The notes: generated by a model not told the origin, from the sequence alone. Counted from the first letter of the stretch, positions 53,623-62,018 are shown. The stretch is DNA of 64,000 nucleotides from Segatella copri (GCF_019127135.1 NZ_JAHOEA010000011.1:14321-78320); one strand, 5' to 3'. Translations and numbers: made by a program.

Positions 53623-55647
53623 ATGTCAGAAGCTTCACCAATATGTAGGGGCAAGAACCTTACACTTGAAACAGTATTGGCATTTGTAAATGCAATGCCT
53701 TTAACTCCTATGAAAAAGGCAGAATTTCATGCCGTAACGGAGTCGAAATTGAAAGGATGGACTCAGACGCATTCTCAAATAGCGAGACAATTAGCTCTTT
53801 ATTTTGAGAAAGAAGGTATATGTTATCCTCGTTTTTCGCAAAGGATGACTTATACAGATATTTTGTGCTATATGGTAAATTGGGCAAAGCATTATTTTGT
53901 ACCAAATATTTATACACCTAGCTTGAAAATTGAAGGATATAGGATTACCAATATTTATGCTTATTTGAAAAATTGTGTAAAGAATGGAGTATGTTCTTAT
54001 AATGATGCATGTTTGCAAATGTTTGGTGTAGAATTAAACAATATTGATAAAGTAAGAGTATATATAAATAACTTTACTGATTTAATAATTAGCGATGATT
54101 TAATGTTTGTAAACGACCATTTGGCTGATACTTCAATACCTGAGATATATCCCAATAATATTGGTTTGTCTGCTGAAGACTATTTTAATTATTTCACAAT
54201 TGGTTTACACCAGAAAGCAGATTCTCTCCAGCAAATCTTCTACGGTGCCCCTGGCACCGGTAAGAGCCACGCTATAAACGAGCTTACAGCGGGCAAGGAT
54301 GTTATCAGAACAACGTTCCATCCTGATACCGACTATTCCACTTTTGTAGGCGCATATAAGCCTACCACTAAGTCTGTACCTGTAACGACTGTTATTGGTA
54401 CTAATGCCGTCCCTGTAATGTATAATGGCAAGGGAATGATGGAGGATAAAATCGTCTACGAGTATGTGAGTCAGGCCTTCCTACAGGCATACGTTGCGGC
54501 ATGGAGGAAGTATTGTGACGTACAGGAGGGCGAAGAGCCTGTGGACGAATTCCTGGTTATAGAAGAGATTAACCGAGGCAACTGCGCCCAGATTTTCGGA
54601 GACCTCTTCCAGTTGCTCGATCGTGGCGATGAAGGATTCTCTGAGTATCCTATCAAGGCTGATTCTGACATGAAGAAACTGCTCGAAAAAGAATTTGAAG
54701 GACTGGAAATCAAGAATAAGGAGGGTATTAACGCTCTTTTTAAAGGTGGTAAGGACATTGTAGCCGAAGTGTTGGCTGGTGACGTTCTGCTGCTTCCTAA
54801 CAACCTCTATATTTGGGCAACTATGAATACTAGCGACCAGTCTCTCTTCCCGATAGATTCAGCCTTTAAGCGCCGTTGGGACTGGAATTATGTGCCAATA
54901 AGTAATGCTGGTAAGAACTGGATGATTGAAGTGAACGGAGCCCAGTATGATTGGTGGAATTTCCTTGAGGCTATTAACGACAAAGTTTATCATGCAACCT
55001 ATTCAGAAGACAAGAAGCTAGGCTATTTCTTCTGCAAGGCTAAAGATGGTGTAATAAGTGCCGATAAATTTGTCAGCAAGGTTATCTTCTATCTTTGGAA
55101 TGATGTGTTCAAAGACTCTGAATTTGAGGGAGATACCTTTAAAGATGAGGATGGAGAAAAACTCTCATTTGATAAGTTCTACTCTGTAGAAAACAATCAG
55201 GTCAAAGTGAATGGAACGAAAATCGTTAAATTCCTAAGTAACTTGAATTTGGAACCTGATTCCGAAGACGATGAAAACAACAGCGAAGAAGGGGTTGAGA
55301 CCGAGGGCGATAAGAAACTTCCAAAAACTCCTAAGGTGTTTTCTGTTGAATTCCCTGACGGAACCGTTATAAACGAGAAGAACAGGTTTGAAACCTATCT
55401 TAAGGTGCTTTCTAAAATCGGAATAGAACAGGTTGAAAAAATTGCGGGAGAAATGAAATATCAACGCCGTAATACGCCTCTGGTAACAAAAAAACAACAT
55501 GAGGAGATTTTGAATGACGCTGTCTATAGTTATGTTCAAGAGGGCGATTATTATATAGTCAAAGGCATAGATGCCATTACTATGTATAATATGGTAATGC
55601 TGTTGGATAACCGCTTAGACTTGCAGCTGAAAGTATGTTATGAATAA
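53623..55647 (+). CDS. McrB-like AAA+ restriction subunit (LlaJI.R1-like) with extra C-terminal domain
   Basis: 674 residues in three parts. Residues 1-200 are an N-terminal domain of unknown fold in AT-rich DNA, presumably for DNA recognition. Residues about 203-520 are the McrB AAA+ motor: Walker A YGAPGTGKS (207-215), FHPDTDYSTFVGAYKP, Walker B region EEINRGNCAQIFGDLF and the sensor NTSDQSLFPIDSAFKRRWDW. An acidic linker (DSEDDENNSEEGVETEGD) leads to residues about 571-674, an additional domain starting VEFPDGTVIN that recurs twice in the protein encoded at 57,784. The motor is expected to hydrolyse GTP or ATP and drive the LlaJI/McrC-like nuclease encoded next. Confidence 0.9.
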   Translation: MSEASPICRGKNLTLETVLAFVNAMPLTPMKKAEFHAVTESKLKGWTQTHSQIARQLALYFEKEGICYPRFSQRMTYTDILCYMVNWAKHYFVPNIYTPSLKIEGYRITNIYAYLKNCVKNGVCSYNDACLQMFGVELNNIDKVRVYINNFTDLIISDDLMFVNDHLADTSIPEIYPNNIGLSAEDYFNYFTIGLHQKADSLQQIFYGAPGTGKSHAINELTAGKDVIRTTFHPDTDYSTFVGAYKPTTKSVPVTTVIGTNAVPVMYNGKGMMEDKIVYEYVSQAFLQAYVAAWRKYCDVQEGEEPVDEFLVIEEINRGNCAQIFGDLFQLLDRGDEGFSEYPIKADSDMKKLLEKEFEGLEIKNKEGINALFKGGKDIVAEVLAGDVLLLPNNLYIWATMNTSDQSLFPIDSAFKRRWDWNYVPISNAGKNWMIEVNGAQYDWWNFLEAINDKVYHATYSEDKKLGYFFCKAKDGVISADKFVSKVIFYLWNDVFKDSEFEGDTFKDEDGEKLSFDKFYSVENNQVKVNGTKIVKFLSNLNLEPDSEDDENNSEEGVETEGDKKLPKTPKVFSVEFPDGTVINEKNRFETYLKVLSKIGIEQVEKIAGEMKYQRRNTPLVTKKQHEEILNDAVYSYVQEGDYYIVKGIDAITMYNMVMLLDNRLDLQLKVCYE

Positions 55648-55686
55648 GACTTTTGTCTGCATATAATCGATTTAAAAAGTAGGAAA

Positions 55687-57771
55687 ATGAGAATCCTGAT
55701 AGAAGAATATCAATACAATGTATCTGATGTGCACGATGTATTATACGGCATCGATGCAATGGAGAACGTAGAGGGCAAGGTGTCCATCCATTATGTAGGG
55801 TATTATTATAATGCCCTATTAGGAGACTGCGTGTTTATTCTTCCTAAAGTATTGCTGCGTGATGTGGATGGCAAGGAACTTGCTTTTGGTAAGTACCAGC
55901 CATACGATATTATCAACCCTGAAGGTCAGGAAAATCTGACAAAAGAGGAGCGTGATTTCCTCTATGGCTTTGCTGTATGGATATATAGAGCCATCGTTGT
56001 ATATAAGAATGACAAGAGCAACGATTCGACTATAGTTTATCAGAAGATGATTAATCAGGTGGGTGGTAGCAGCAAGCGGAAGAGCAATACATTCCTTGAT
56101 ATTCTTCTGTCGCTGATCCAGTTTAATAAGGATAATAAGAGTTTCTTCTTCTTTGTGCTGAAGAACCTCCATTCAGGCTTGAACAAGATAAACTGGACCC
56201 GCACTATCAGTACTACTTCTGCTATCATCCAGGGAGGGGATGCCATCTACTTAAACCCAGTCAACAAGAAACGCAAGATTAACTTCGATGAAGAACTGCT
56301 TGTCATCTTCTTCTCGATTCTCAATTATATTGGCGATACATACGGATTTCCTAAAGAGATTAACTGCAATTTCGACCTGATAAAGGGCAAGCAGTTTGAG
56401 AAATACAGAAACGGATATGGCAAAGTACGCTTGAATCAGATTAAGTATAAGTATTTTTCTGACAAAGCGTTACAGCTTTGGAAGCTGTGCTATGCTTTCT
56501 TCGACAAGTCGCATCAGATATATGTAAATACCAGTCAGAAAGAGTATCTGCTTGTCAAGAGTTTTCATATCGTGTTTGAGGCGATTATTGATGCCTTGGT
56601 GGGCGATAATCCGCTGCCTGACGGAATGGACAAGAAACAGGAAGATGGTAAGATAGTGGACCACCTCTTTACGGCGAAGAGCTTGATTAATGACGAATCA
56701 AGCAATACTTATTATATCGGTGACAGTAAGTATTACAAGATGGGCAACGAACTCGGGAAGGAGTCCATTTATAAGCAATACACCTATGCGAGAAACGTGA
56801 TACAGTGGAATCTGGATATCTTTAACAGCGGCAGAAAGCCTGAATCCGGCATTAAGCTTCGTGATGATGAAACAGAAGGTTATAACATCATTCCTAACTT
56901 CTTCATCTCGGCTACAATGGATGAAAAGTACCGCTACGCCATAGATGGTATCAAGGAAACTGACAGAAAGAACAACAGGTACATGTCTAAGCAGTTTCAG
57001 AACAGATTGTTTGACCGTGATACGCTGCTCCTGTTCCATTATGATGTTAACTTCCTGTTTGTTCTCTCGCTCTATGCAAGAAATAATAAGGGGGAACAGC
57101 AGCAATGGAAGGAGAATATCAGGGCTAAATTCTGTTCAGAGATACGCAACTGGCTCCAGCAGGATTTCTGCTTCTATGCCATGCGTCCGCTTCCGTCTGT
57201 GAATGCAAAAGAATATGTAGAAACACATTTCAGGCAGGTTCTGGGTAAGGTGTATACCCCATTTGAGGAAGAAAATATCTTCTCTCTTGCTCTCGATAAA
57301 AAAGACGAAAAAAACAATGAAGCATTGCTTGCAGAGCTTAGGAAGAATTTTACTGTAAAGGAGTGCAGTCTGGGTACCGATCCGCATGAAGTCTTGCCTG
57401 ATGAAGATCATGTTCCTGTTGTTTCTGCTGGCAGTGATGAGAAGAATATCCTGACTTGTTTGGTGCGTAAAACTGATGATGTCTTTAAGGCTTTTGCACA
57501 ACATAAAGGCAAAACATATATCATGGAGAGGATACCATCAATCAACTTGATGGGTATCAAATACCTCTTACCAATGGTAGGTGGTAAAATAGATGGCTAT
57601 TACGATGTTGAAAGAATCGGTTTTACTGATAAAAACGATAAGCCAGCTCTGCGCTTAAGAATAGGTGAATATCATAGCTTGGGAGATAAATGGGTGCAGA
57701 TATATGGTATAAAGATGCAACCGGGTGAGTTGATTTCCTTGAACTATACGCTTAACATGTACACAAACTAA
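55687..57771 (+). CDS. LlaJI/McrC-like nuclease subunit
   Basis: 694 residues. The first 450 residues resemble the LlaJI R2/McrC family. A PD-(D/E)xK nuclease site is visible as Asp325 in KIVDHLFTAK and Asp346-Ser-Lys348 in YYIGDSKYY, with QYTYARNV behind it. The last 180 residues (from about 510) are an extension not expected in small McrC proteins, ending in a beta-rich segment (YYDVERIGFTDKNDKPALRL). It follows mcrB by 39 bp and should be its nuclease partner. Confidence 0.85.
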   Translation: MRILIEEYQYNVSDVHDVLYGIDAMENVEGKVSIHYVGYYYNALLGDCVFILPKVLLRDVDGKELAFGKYQPYDIINPEGQENLTKEERDFLYGFAVWIYRAIVVYKNDKSNDSTIVYQKMINQVGGSSKRKSNTFLDILLSLIQFNKDNKSFFFFVLKNLHSGLNKINWTRTISTTSAIIQGGDAIYLNPVNKKRKINFDEELLVIFFSILNYIGDTYGFPKEINCNFDLIKGKQFEKYRNGYGKVRLNQIKYKYFSDKALQLWKLCYAFFDKSHQIYVNTSQKEYLLVKSFHIVFEAIIDALVGDNPLPDGMDKKQEDGKIVDHLFTAKSLINDESSNTYYIGDSKYYKMGNELGKESIYKQYTYARNVIQWNLDIFNSGRKPESGIKLRDDETEGYNIIPNFFISATMDEKYRYAIDGIKETDRKNNRYMSKQFQNRLFDRDTLLLFHYDVNFLFVLSLYARNNKGEQQQWKENIRAKFCSEIRNWLQQDFCFYAMRPLPSVNAKEYVETHFRQVLGKVYTPFEEENIFSLALDKKDEKNNEALLAELRKNFTVKECSLGTDPHEVLPDEDHVPVVSAGSDEKNILTCLVRKTDDVFKAFAQHKGKTYIMERIPSINLMGIKYLLPMVGGKIDGYYDVERIGFTDKNDKPALRLRIGEYHSLGDKWVQIYGIKMQPGELISLNYTLNMYTN

Positions 57772-57783
57772 ACTGTATATAAT

Positions 57784-58449
57784 ATGAATGAAGAAATCAA
57801 ACACTCAAGAGCCCCCAAAAAACTCTTGAGAATTACCTTCCCTAACGGGAAAGTAATATGTTATAATAATGCGACATCAACCATGATCGCTGTATTGAAT
57901 GAGATAGGGGTAAAGATGTTCCCATCCATCAAGCTGGAAATGTGCCATTTACCTCTTCTTTCAAAGGAAATATATCCGAAGTATCAAAAGGATATGAAGC
58001 CTATTTGTAAGGGATGGTATCTGAATGCACAATCTAATTCTGATACAAAGTTTCTTCAACTAAATTCTATCAATGATCAACTTCATTTAGGCTTAAAAAT
58101 AGAATTGGGGGCAGGCTTTGATACTGTGGAGAATCCAGGAAAGGAAAAGAGAACCAGGAGTAGAGATAAATTGTTGGTTCAAATGCCCGATGGAGAGTAT
58201 ATTGCCAACGATAGTGCTTTAGAAACGTTTCTGGAAGTTATATGGAACTTAGGCATTGAAGACATTAGAAAAAAAGAATTATCCTGGTGTGGTAATCCTC
58301 TTATAACGAGTAAGAAAATGGTCTACAATCAGGTGCAGATAGACAGTGATAGATGGATTATTGTGCCTAATACCACCAAGGACAAAGTTAAGTTGCTACG
58401 TGTCATTGGAGCTATGCTTCATGTTAAGATGGAAATAAATGTGATATGA
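57784..58449 (+). CDS. Uncharacterised protein with two FPDG-type domains shared with McrB
   Basis: 221 residues; no named family recognised. It consists of two copies of a domain of about 95 residues. Copy 1 (14-110): ITFPNGKVICYNN, AVLNEIGV, LPLLSKEIYP, KFLQLNSINDQLHLGLKIEL. Copy 2 (128-221): VQMPDGEYIAND, EVIWNLGIEDI, NPLITSKKM, KLLRVIGAMLHVKMEI. The same pattern, FPDG - TxLxVLxxIGI - PLVTKK - LxxxLxLxLKV, forms residues 571-674 of McrB. The linker is basic (KEKRTRSRDK). Start ATG follows the nuclease gene by 12 bp and the stop overlaps the helicase start, so it belongs to the system. Confidence 0.75.
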   Translation: MNEEIKHSRAPKKLLRITFPNGKVICYNNATSTMIAVLNEIGVKMFPSIKLEMCHLPLLSKEIYPKYQKDMKPICKGWYLNAQSNSDTKFLQLNSINDQLHLGLKIELGAGFDTVENPGKEKRTRSRDKLLVQMPDGEYIANDSALETFLEVIWNLGIEDIRKKELSWCGNPLITSKKMVYNQVQIDSDRWIIVPNTTKDKVKLLRVIGAMLHVKMEINVI

Positions 58450-60143
58450 TGGATTCCACTTCATTTATACAAGATAATACGGTACTTCGCCCACATCAGA
58501 TAGAAGCAAAAGCTAAGATATTTGATGCGTGGAGTAAGTATGATTCTGTCATGCTTCAGATGCCGACAGGAACAGGTAAGACATATCTGTTCACATCACT
58601 TATCAATGATATCATCAATACTTACAAAATGGCTCATAAGGATATAAAAATCTTGATTGTAGCCCATAGAACAGAACTGCTTGATCAGATATCTGCCACT
58701 TTGAATAAGTTTGGTATAGCTCACGGTTTTATACAAGGAGCAAGAGAGCAGTATCTTTGGAAACGAGTTCAGGTAGGGAGCATTATGTCATTACTTACAG
58801 ATAAGAATTATCATAATGTTTGCAGACAGAAGTTTAACTATATTATCGTTGATGAGGCACACCATTCTCTTGCTGATACCTACATCAGGCTTTTTGAATT
58901 GTTCCCAAATGCGAAGAAATTGGGTGTTACAGCAACGCCTTGGCGATTGAATCACGAATCGTTCCTTTCATTATATCAATATCTGATAGTTTCGCCCCAG
59001 ATTTCTTGGTTCATAAACAATAATCTTTTGTCCGACTTTGACTATGTTTCTATCAAACAGAATTCTGAAGTTCAAAGACTTGTTGATAATTCTGAGGTGG
59101 CTAGAACAGGCGATTACTCTAATGTAGACCTTGATAATACGTTCAACAACCAACGTATCAGGTCAAAACTATATGAATCTTATCTGCATTTTGCCAATGG
59201 ACGAAAGGGTATTATCTATGCCATTAATAAACTTCATGCAGCTAAGATAGCGGAATTATATAGTAGTCATGGCGTAAAAGCTATGGCCATAGACTGCGAC
59301 ACTCCTAGAGATGTACGCCAGCAAATAATAAGCGCATTTAAGAACGGAGAAATATCTGTCTTGGTGAATGTTGATATATTTACGGAAGGATTTGATTGTC
59401 CTGATGTGAATTTTATTCAGCTGGCAAGACCAACGAAATCTCTGTCCCTTTATCTGCAACAGGTAGGAAGAGGGTTGCGAATAGTTGAGGGGAAGGAGAA
59501 AACAATTATCTTGGATAATGTAGGTCTGTATAATTATTTTGGGCTTCCTGATGCAAATAGAAAATGGCAATATCATTTTGTTGGTCAGGAGGATGTAGAA
59601 CATGAAAGTCATAGTTCTCAAGATAAAGATTCGTTTGGCATGTCAGACTTTGAATTTGCTGAAAGCAAGTTTAATGAAGATGATGAGCAGATGGTTGTGA
59701 TCAGAGGAGCCACATCGTCTGTGGCAAGCGGTATTCAAGAGCGTCAAGAGCAAAAAAAAATGCCAGTCATACAAGAATTGCCGTTATGTGATTATTACCT
59801 CATCATAGGTCATAGAAAGCGGTTTAAGGTATATCCGTTTGTAAAAAAAAGAGGGAAAGCTACAGATAACGTTGGAAATTGTGTTTTCGAATATGATGAA
59901 GCAATAAGAAAAATCGAGCTTACAGAGGACACAAATCATAATTTGCAAGAATTAGAAGGTAATTTAAAACTTCAGTCTATTATTGCTTTTGCAGCGATGC
60001 TTGCTAAGATAAAGATAGATGAGGTAGTAAATATTAGTAGTTTGCAAGAAATAAGTAATTCTGAAAAGAAAAGCTCTGAAAGTATTTTCGAGGTGTTTGA
60101 TATGATAAGTAAAATTTACCAAAACAACAAGCAAATTGTATAA
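58446..60143 (+). CDS. SF2 DEAD/DEAH-box helicase
   Basis: 565 residues. Motif I MPTGTGKT (39-46), motif II DEAH (136-139, VDEAHHSLAD), motif III in GVTATPWR, motif V in VNVDIFTEGFDCPDV and motif VI QQVGRGLR. This is the SSL2/RadD-like group found in many restriction and defence operons. The C-terminal 180 residues have no recognised nuclease site. ATGATG at 58,446 overlaps the previous stop. It ends the operon; no clear terminator precedes the convergent gene at 60,182. Confidence 0.92.
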   Translation: MMDSTSFIQDNTVLRPHQIEAKAKIFDAWSKYDSVMLQMPTGTGKTYLFTSLINDIINTYKMAHKDIKILIVAHRTELLDQISATLNKFGIAHGFIQGAREQYLWKRVQVGSIMSLLTDKNYHNVCRQKFNYIIVDEAHHSLADTYIRLFELFPNAKKLGVTATPWRLNHESFLSLYQYLIVSPQISWFINNNLLSDFDYVSIKQNSEVQRLVDNSEVARTGDYSNVDLDNTFNNQRIRSKLYESYLHFANGRKGIIYAINKLHAAKIAELYSSHGVKAMAIDCDTPRDVRQQIISAFKNGEISVLVNVDIFTEGFDCPDVNFIQLARPTKSLSLYLQQVGRGLRIVEGKEKTIILDNVGLYNYFGLPDANRKWQYHFVGQEDVEHESHSSQDKDSFGMSDFEFAESKFNEDDEQMVVIRGATSSVASGIQERQEQKKMPVIQELPLCDYYLIIGHRKRFKVYPFVKKRGKATDNVGNCVFEYDEAIRKIELTEDTNHNLQELEGNLKLQSIIAFAAMLAKIKIDEVVNISSLQEISNSEKKSSESIFEVFDMISKIYQNNKQIV

Positions 60144-60181
60144 AGGGCTGATAGAATGATTGCTGAGGTAGTTTATCCCAT

Positions 60182-60484
60182 CTATCGCTCTGCTATCACT
60201 TCAATCCCCTCTCTCTCAATTTCCTTGAGCAGGAAGGGGTTGAGGTGCTGGTGCTTTCGGATAATATCGATAGGGCAGCCCAGAAGGGCTTCAAGGTATG
60301 ATTTCAGACGGACTATCAGGAAAAACTTAGGGGGCATTTCTACATAGATATCTACATCGCTGCCATCATGGTGCTGGTTTCTTGCTACAGAACCAAAGAG
60401 ACGCAGGGAGGTGATGCCGAAGGTGTTTTGCAGTTCTTCGGCATGAGATGTGATGAGGGCTATGTATTCTTCTCTTGTCTTCAT
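60182..60484 (-). CDS. MntA-like minimal nucleotidyltransferase
   Basis: 100 residues. The polymerase-beta-type core is intact: LRLFGSVARNQHHDGSDVDI with GS...SDVDIY, and a third acid in CPIDIIRK. MntA-type proteins are antitoxins that AMPylate HEPN toxins, but here no HEPN gene follows: the 3' side runs into the helicase stop 39 bp away, and the 5' side is a palindromic element. It is either solitary or has lost its partner. Confidence 0.88.
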   Translation of the reverse strand: MKTREEYIALITSHAEELQNTFGITSLRLFGSVARNQHHDGSDVDIYVEMPPKFFLIVRLKSYLEALLGCPIDIIRKHQHLNPFLLKEIEREGIEVIAER

Positions 60485-60507
60485 TCTTAATATCCTTATG
60501 TTTCTTA

Positions 60508-60608
60508 AGGCTTTTGCCCCTTACAGGGCGCAAGGCTGATTGCGCTTATACCCAGGGTGTTACCCTGGGCTAGGGGCTTCTGCCCCTTCAGGGCGTGTGG
60601 GGCGCAAG
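60508..60608. mobile_element. Palindromic element, copy D (half element)
   Basis: Contains gcttttgccccttacagggc, the cccagggtgttaccctggg palindrome, ctaggggcttctgcccc and cagggcgtgtgg. Its 60,541-60,579 is identical over 39 bases to 61,943-61,981 in copy E. Confidence 0.75.
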
Positions 60609-60612
60609 GTAT

Positions 60613-61080
60613 CTAAAGTACCGCTGCACAGACCTTGCGGAACCAGTCGAGTTTCTTGCCGCTCATTTCTGCTATGGATAAGTTCTCTTTGTTCACATCT
60701 TCTGGCTCAAAATCATAATAAGAATCTTCGGTAGGGAGATAATCCTCTGGAAGGTCTTCTATGGAGTGGGCCTGGAAGTTGTGATGATTGCCTTCTTCAT
60801 CAATATCGACAGTATATACTATGTCGTCTAATGGCGAACTTAATACGTTACGCAATGTTTGCTTTTTATTCGTGTACTTTTGTATATTGTCGTAATCGGT
60901 TCTGATGAACATCCAACGATTGTTTGTATCATCTTGGTCTATCCAATAGAAGAGATAGTTGTCACCCTTGTTGGTAACGTAGTGTGACAACAATGGTCCA
61001 TCGAAATATATAAGATCGGCCACTTTCTTGAATTTGTCGAAGTTGCGCTTCTTGATGCAAATACCTTTTATTGTTTTCAT
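60613..61080 (-). CDS. Unrecognised 155-residue protein, second gene of a two-gene cassette
   Basis: No family firmly recognised. The N-terminus is KTIKGICIKKRNFDKFKKVA; a central NYLFYWIDQDDTNNRWMFIR and DYDNIQKYTNKKQTLRNVL are distinctive; the C-terminal half is acidic (EDLPEDYLPTEDSYYDFEPE). A resemblance to DUF6575-type proteins is a vague memory and should not be relied on. It overlaps the upstream gene by four bases (ATGA), so the two products are probably made together and act together. The stop lies 5 bp from the palindromic element. Confidence 0.6.
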   Translation of the reverse strand: MKTIKGICIKKRNFDKFKKVADLIYFDGPLLSHYVTNKGDNYLFYWIDQDDTNNRWMFIRTDYDNIQKYTNKKQTLRNVLSSPLDDIVYTVDIDEEGNHHNFQAHSIEDLPEDYLPTEDSYYDFEPEDVNKENLSIAEMSGKKLDWFRKVCAAVL

Positions 61081-61508
61081 AATTTTCCCTCCTCTAGTTT
61101 AAATGTTTTGGATAAGTCACATGATGGGAATTCAAATAAGTTATAATGTCCGTTGCTTGCTGGTGTAGTGATATTGCCATCTTTGTTAGTCACAATTCCT
61201 GAAGAAATACGATCACCTATAGCTTTGTATATATTTCTCATATTTTTTGCAAGTAAGTGATAGAACTTGATGGCTTTGTTCTTTTCTGTAAAGCAAGACA
61301 GAGCATATCCACCAACATCAACTTTTCTTTGGCCATTCATAATAGCACGTTGAGGCTTCATGATGTAGTTGGGTAAGTAGCTTTTGGACATATCTGTACT
61401 GAAAACGAATCTGAATCCTTTCAAATCGTTTGGCTTTACAACTTTGGGCATCTTTAGTCCTTGTTGTATCAATGCGTCTATTTCTGCTTGATACTTATAT
61501 ATTCCCAT
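61077..61508 (-). CDS. Unrecognised 143-residue protein, first gene of a two-gene cassette
   Basis: 143 residues from the ATG at 61,508, preferred to an upstream start at 61,592 because the promoter lies between them. It begins MGIYKYQAEIDALIQQGLKM; later segments are KPNDLKGFRFVFSTDMSKSY, GQRKVDVGGYALSCFTEKNK and a C-terminal YNLFEFPSCDLSK. No catalytic motif is recognised. The tight pair, small sizes and flanking repeats suggest an accessory cassette such as toxin-immunity or toxin-antitoxin, but nothing in the sequence proves this. Confidence 0.6.
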   Translation of the reverse strand: MGIYKYQAEIDALIQQGLKMPKVVKPNDLKGFRFVFSTDMSKSYLPNYIMKPQRAIMNGQRKVDVGGYALSCFTEKNKAIKFYHLLAKNMRNIYKAIGDRISSGIVTNKDGNITTPASNGHYNLFEFPSCDLSKTFKLEEGKL

Positions 61509-61531
61509 CTTTTTATGTTTTAAATCTGCTG

Positions 61532-61563
61532 CAAAAATAAGAAATATTTCTCTTTTATGCAAG
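61532..61563 (-). promoter_or_regulatory. Promoter of the two-gene cassette
   Basis: Reverse strand CTTG (61,560-61,563), 20 bp, TATTTTTG (61,532-61,539). Confidence 0.6.
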
Positions 61564-61666
61564 TTTTTGGGCTTTTTCTTTTGTGTTTTCATGAGAAAAG
61601 ATTCATTTTGCCAATGAATGGTGTTAATTGATATAAGAATTGTTTCTTTTAATAGAATTAAATAAT

Positions 61667-61975
61667 ATGAGTATATTGGACAAAATACCTTCTTTGGCAG
61701 AAAATGAACTCTTCCAGAAACTTGCTGCGATAGAGGACATTACTGTACTCTGCAAGGAAGATCAAGAGAAATATGATGATGCAATAAAGGTGATGCGTGA
61801 CCATATTGCAGCATATAAAGGAGCTATCATAGAGGCTAAAATTGAAGTAGCTAAGAATATGCTGATGGAAAACGAGCCTGTTGATAAAATCGCAAGATAT
61901 ACAGGCCTTTCAGAAGAAAAATTATTAAGAATTAAGGCAAAATGCGCTTATACCCAGGGTGTTACCCTGGGCTAG
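61667..61975 (+). pseudogene. C-terminal remnant of an Rpn-type nuclease, ended by the palindromic element
   Basis: 102 codons from the ATG at 61,667. LAENELFQKLAAIEDITVLC, KEDQEKYDDAIKVMRDHIAA and KIARYTGLSEEKLLRIKAK align with the C-terminal third of the intact Rpn protein at 62,136 (RLAEIADSKTLTKEEQEKYD ... STGLSIEEIKKLEQ). The nuclease domain is absent. The last ten codons (CAYTQGVTLG) and the stop are supplied by palindromic copy E. Confidence 0.65.
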
Positions 61976-62018
61976 GGGCTTTTGGGCCTTCAGCCCGTAC
62001 CTGAACCACATGCGGAAC
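61943..62018. mobile_element. Palindromic element, copy E (end fragment)
   Basis: Contains the cccagggtgttaccctggg palindrome, ctaggggcttttgggcctt and cagcccg...gaaccacatgcgga, matching the outer-right end of copy B. Shares 39 identical bases with copy D. Confidence 0.75.

Noticed and set aside
54471..54803. Ser-rich 110-codon minus-strand frame inside mcrB
   Set aside because: Antisense to the McrB motor motifs; no independent support.
60540..60734. Frame encoding YPGLGASAPSGR, also seen near 49,718-49,912
   Set aside because: The peptide is a translation of the palindromic element; its recurrence reflects the repeat, not a protein family.
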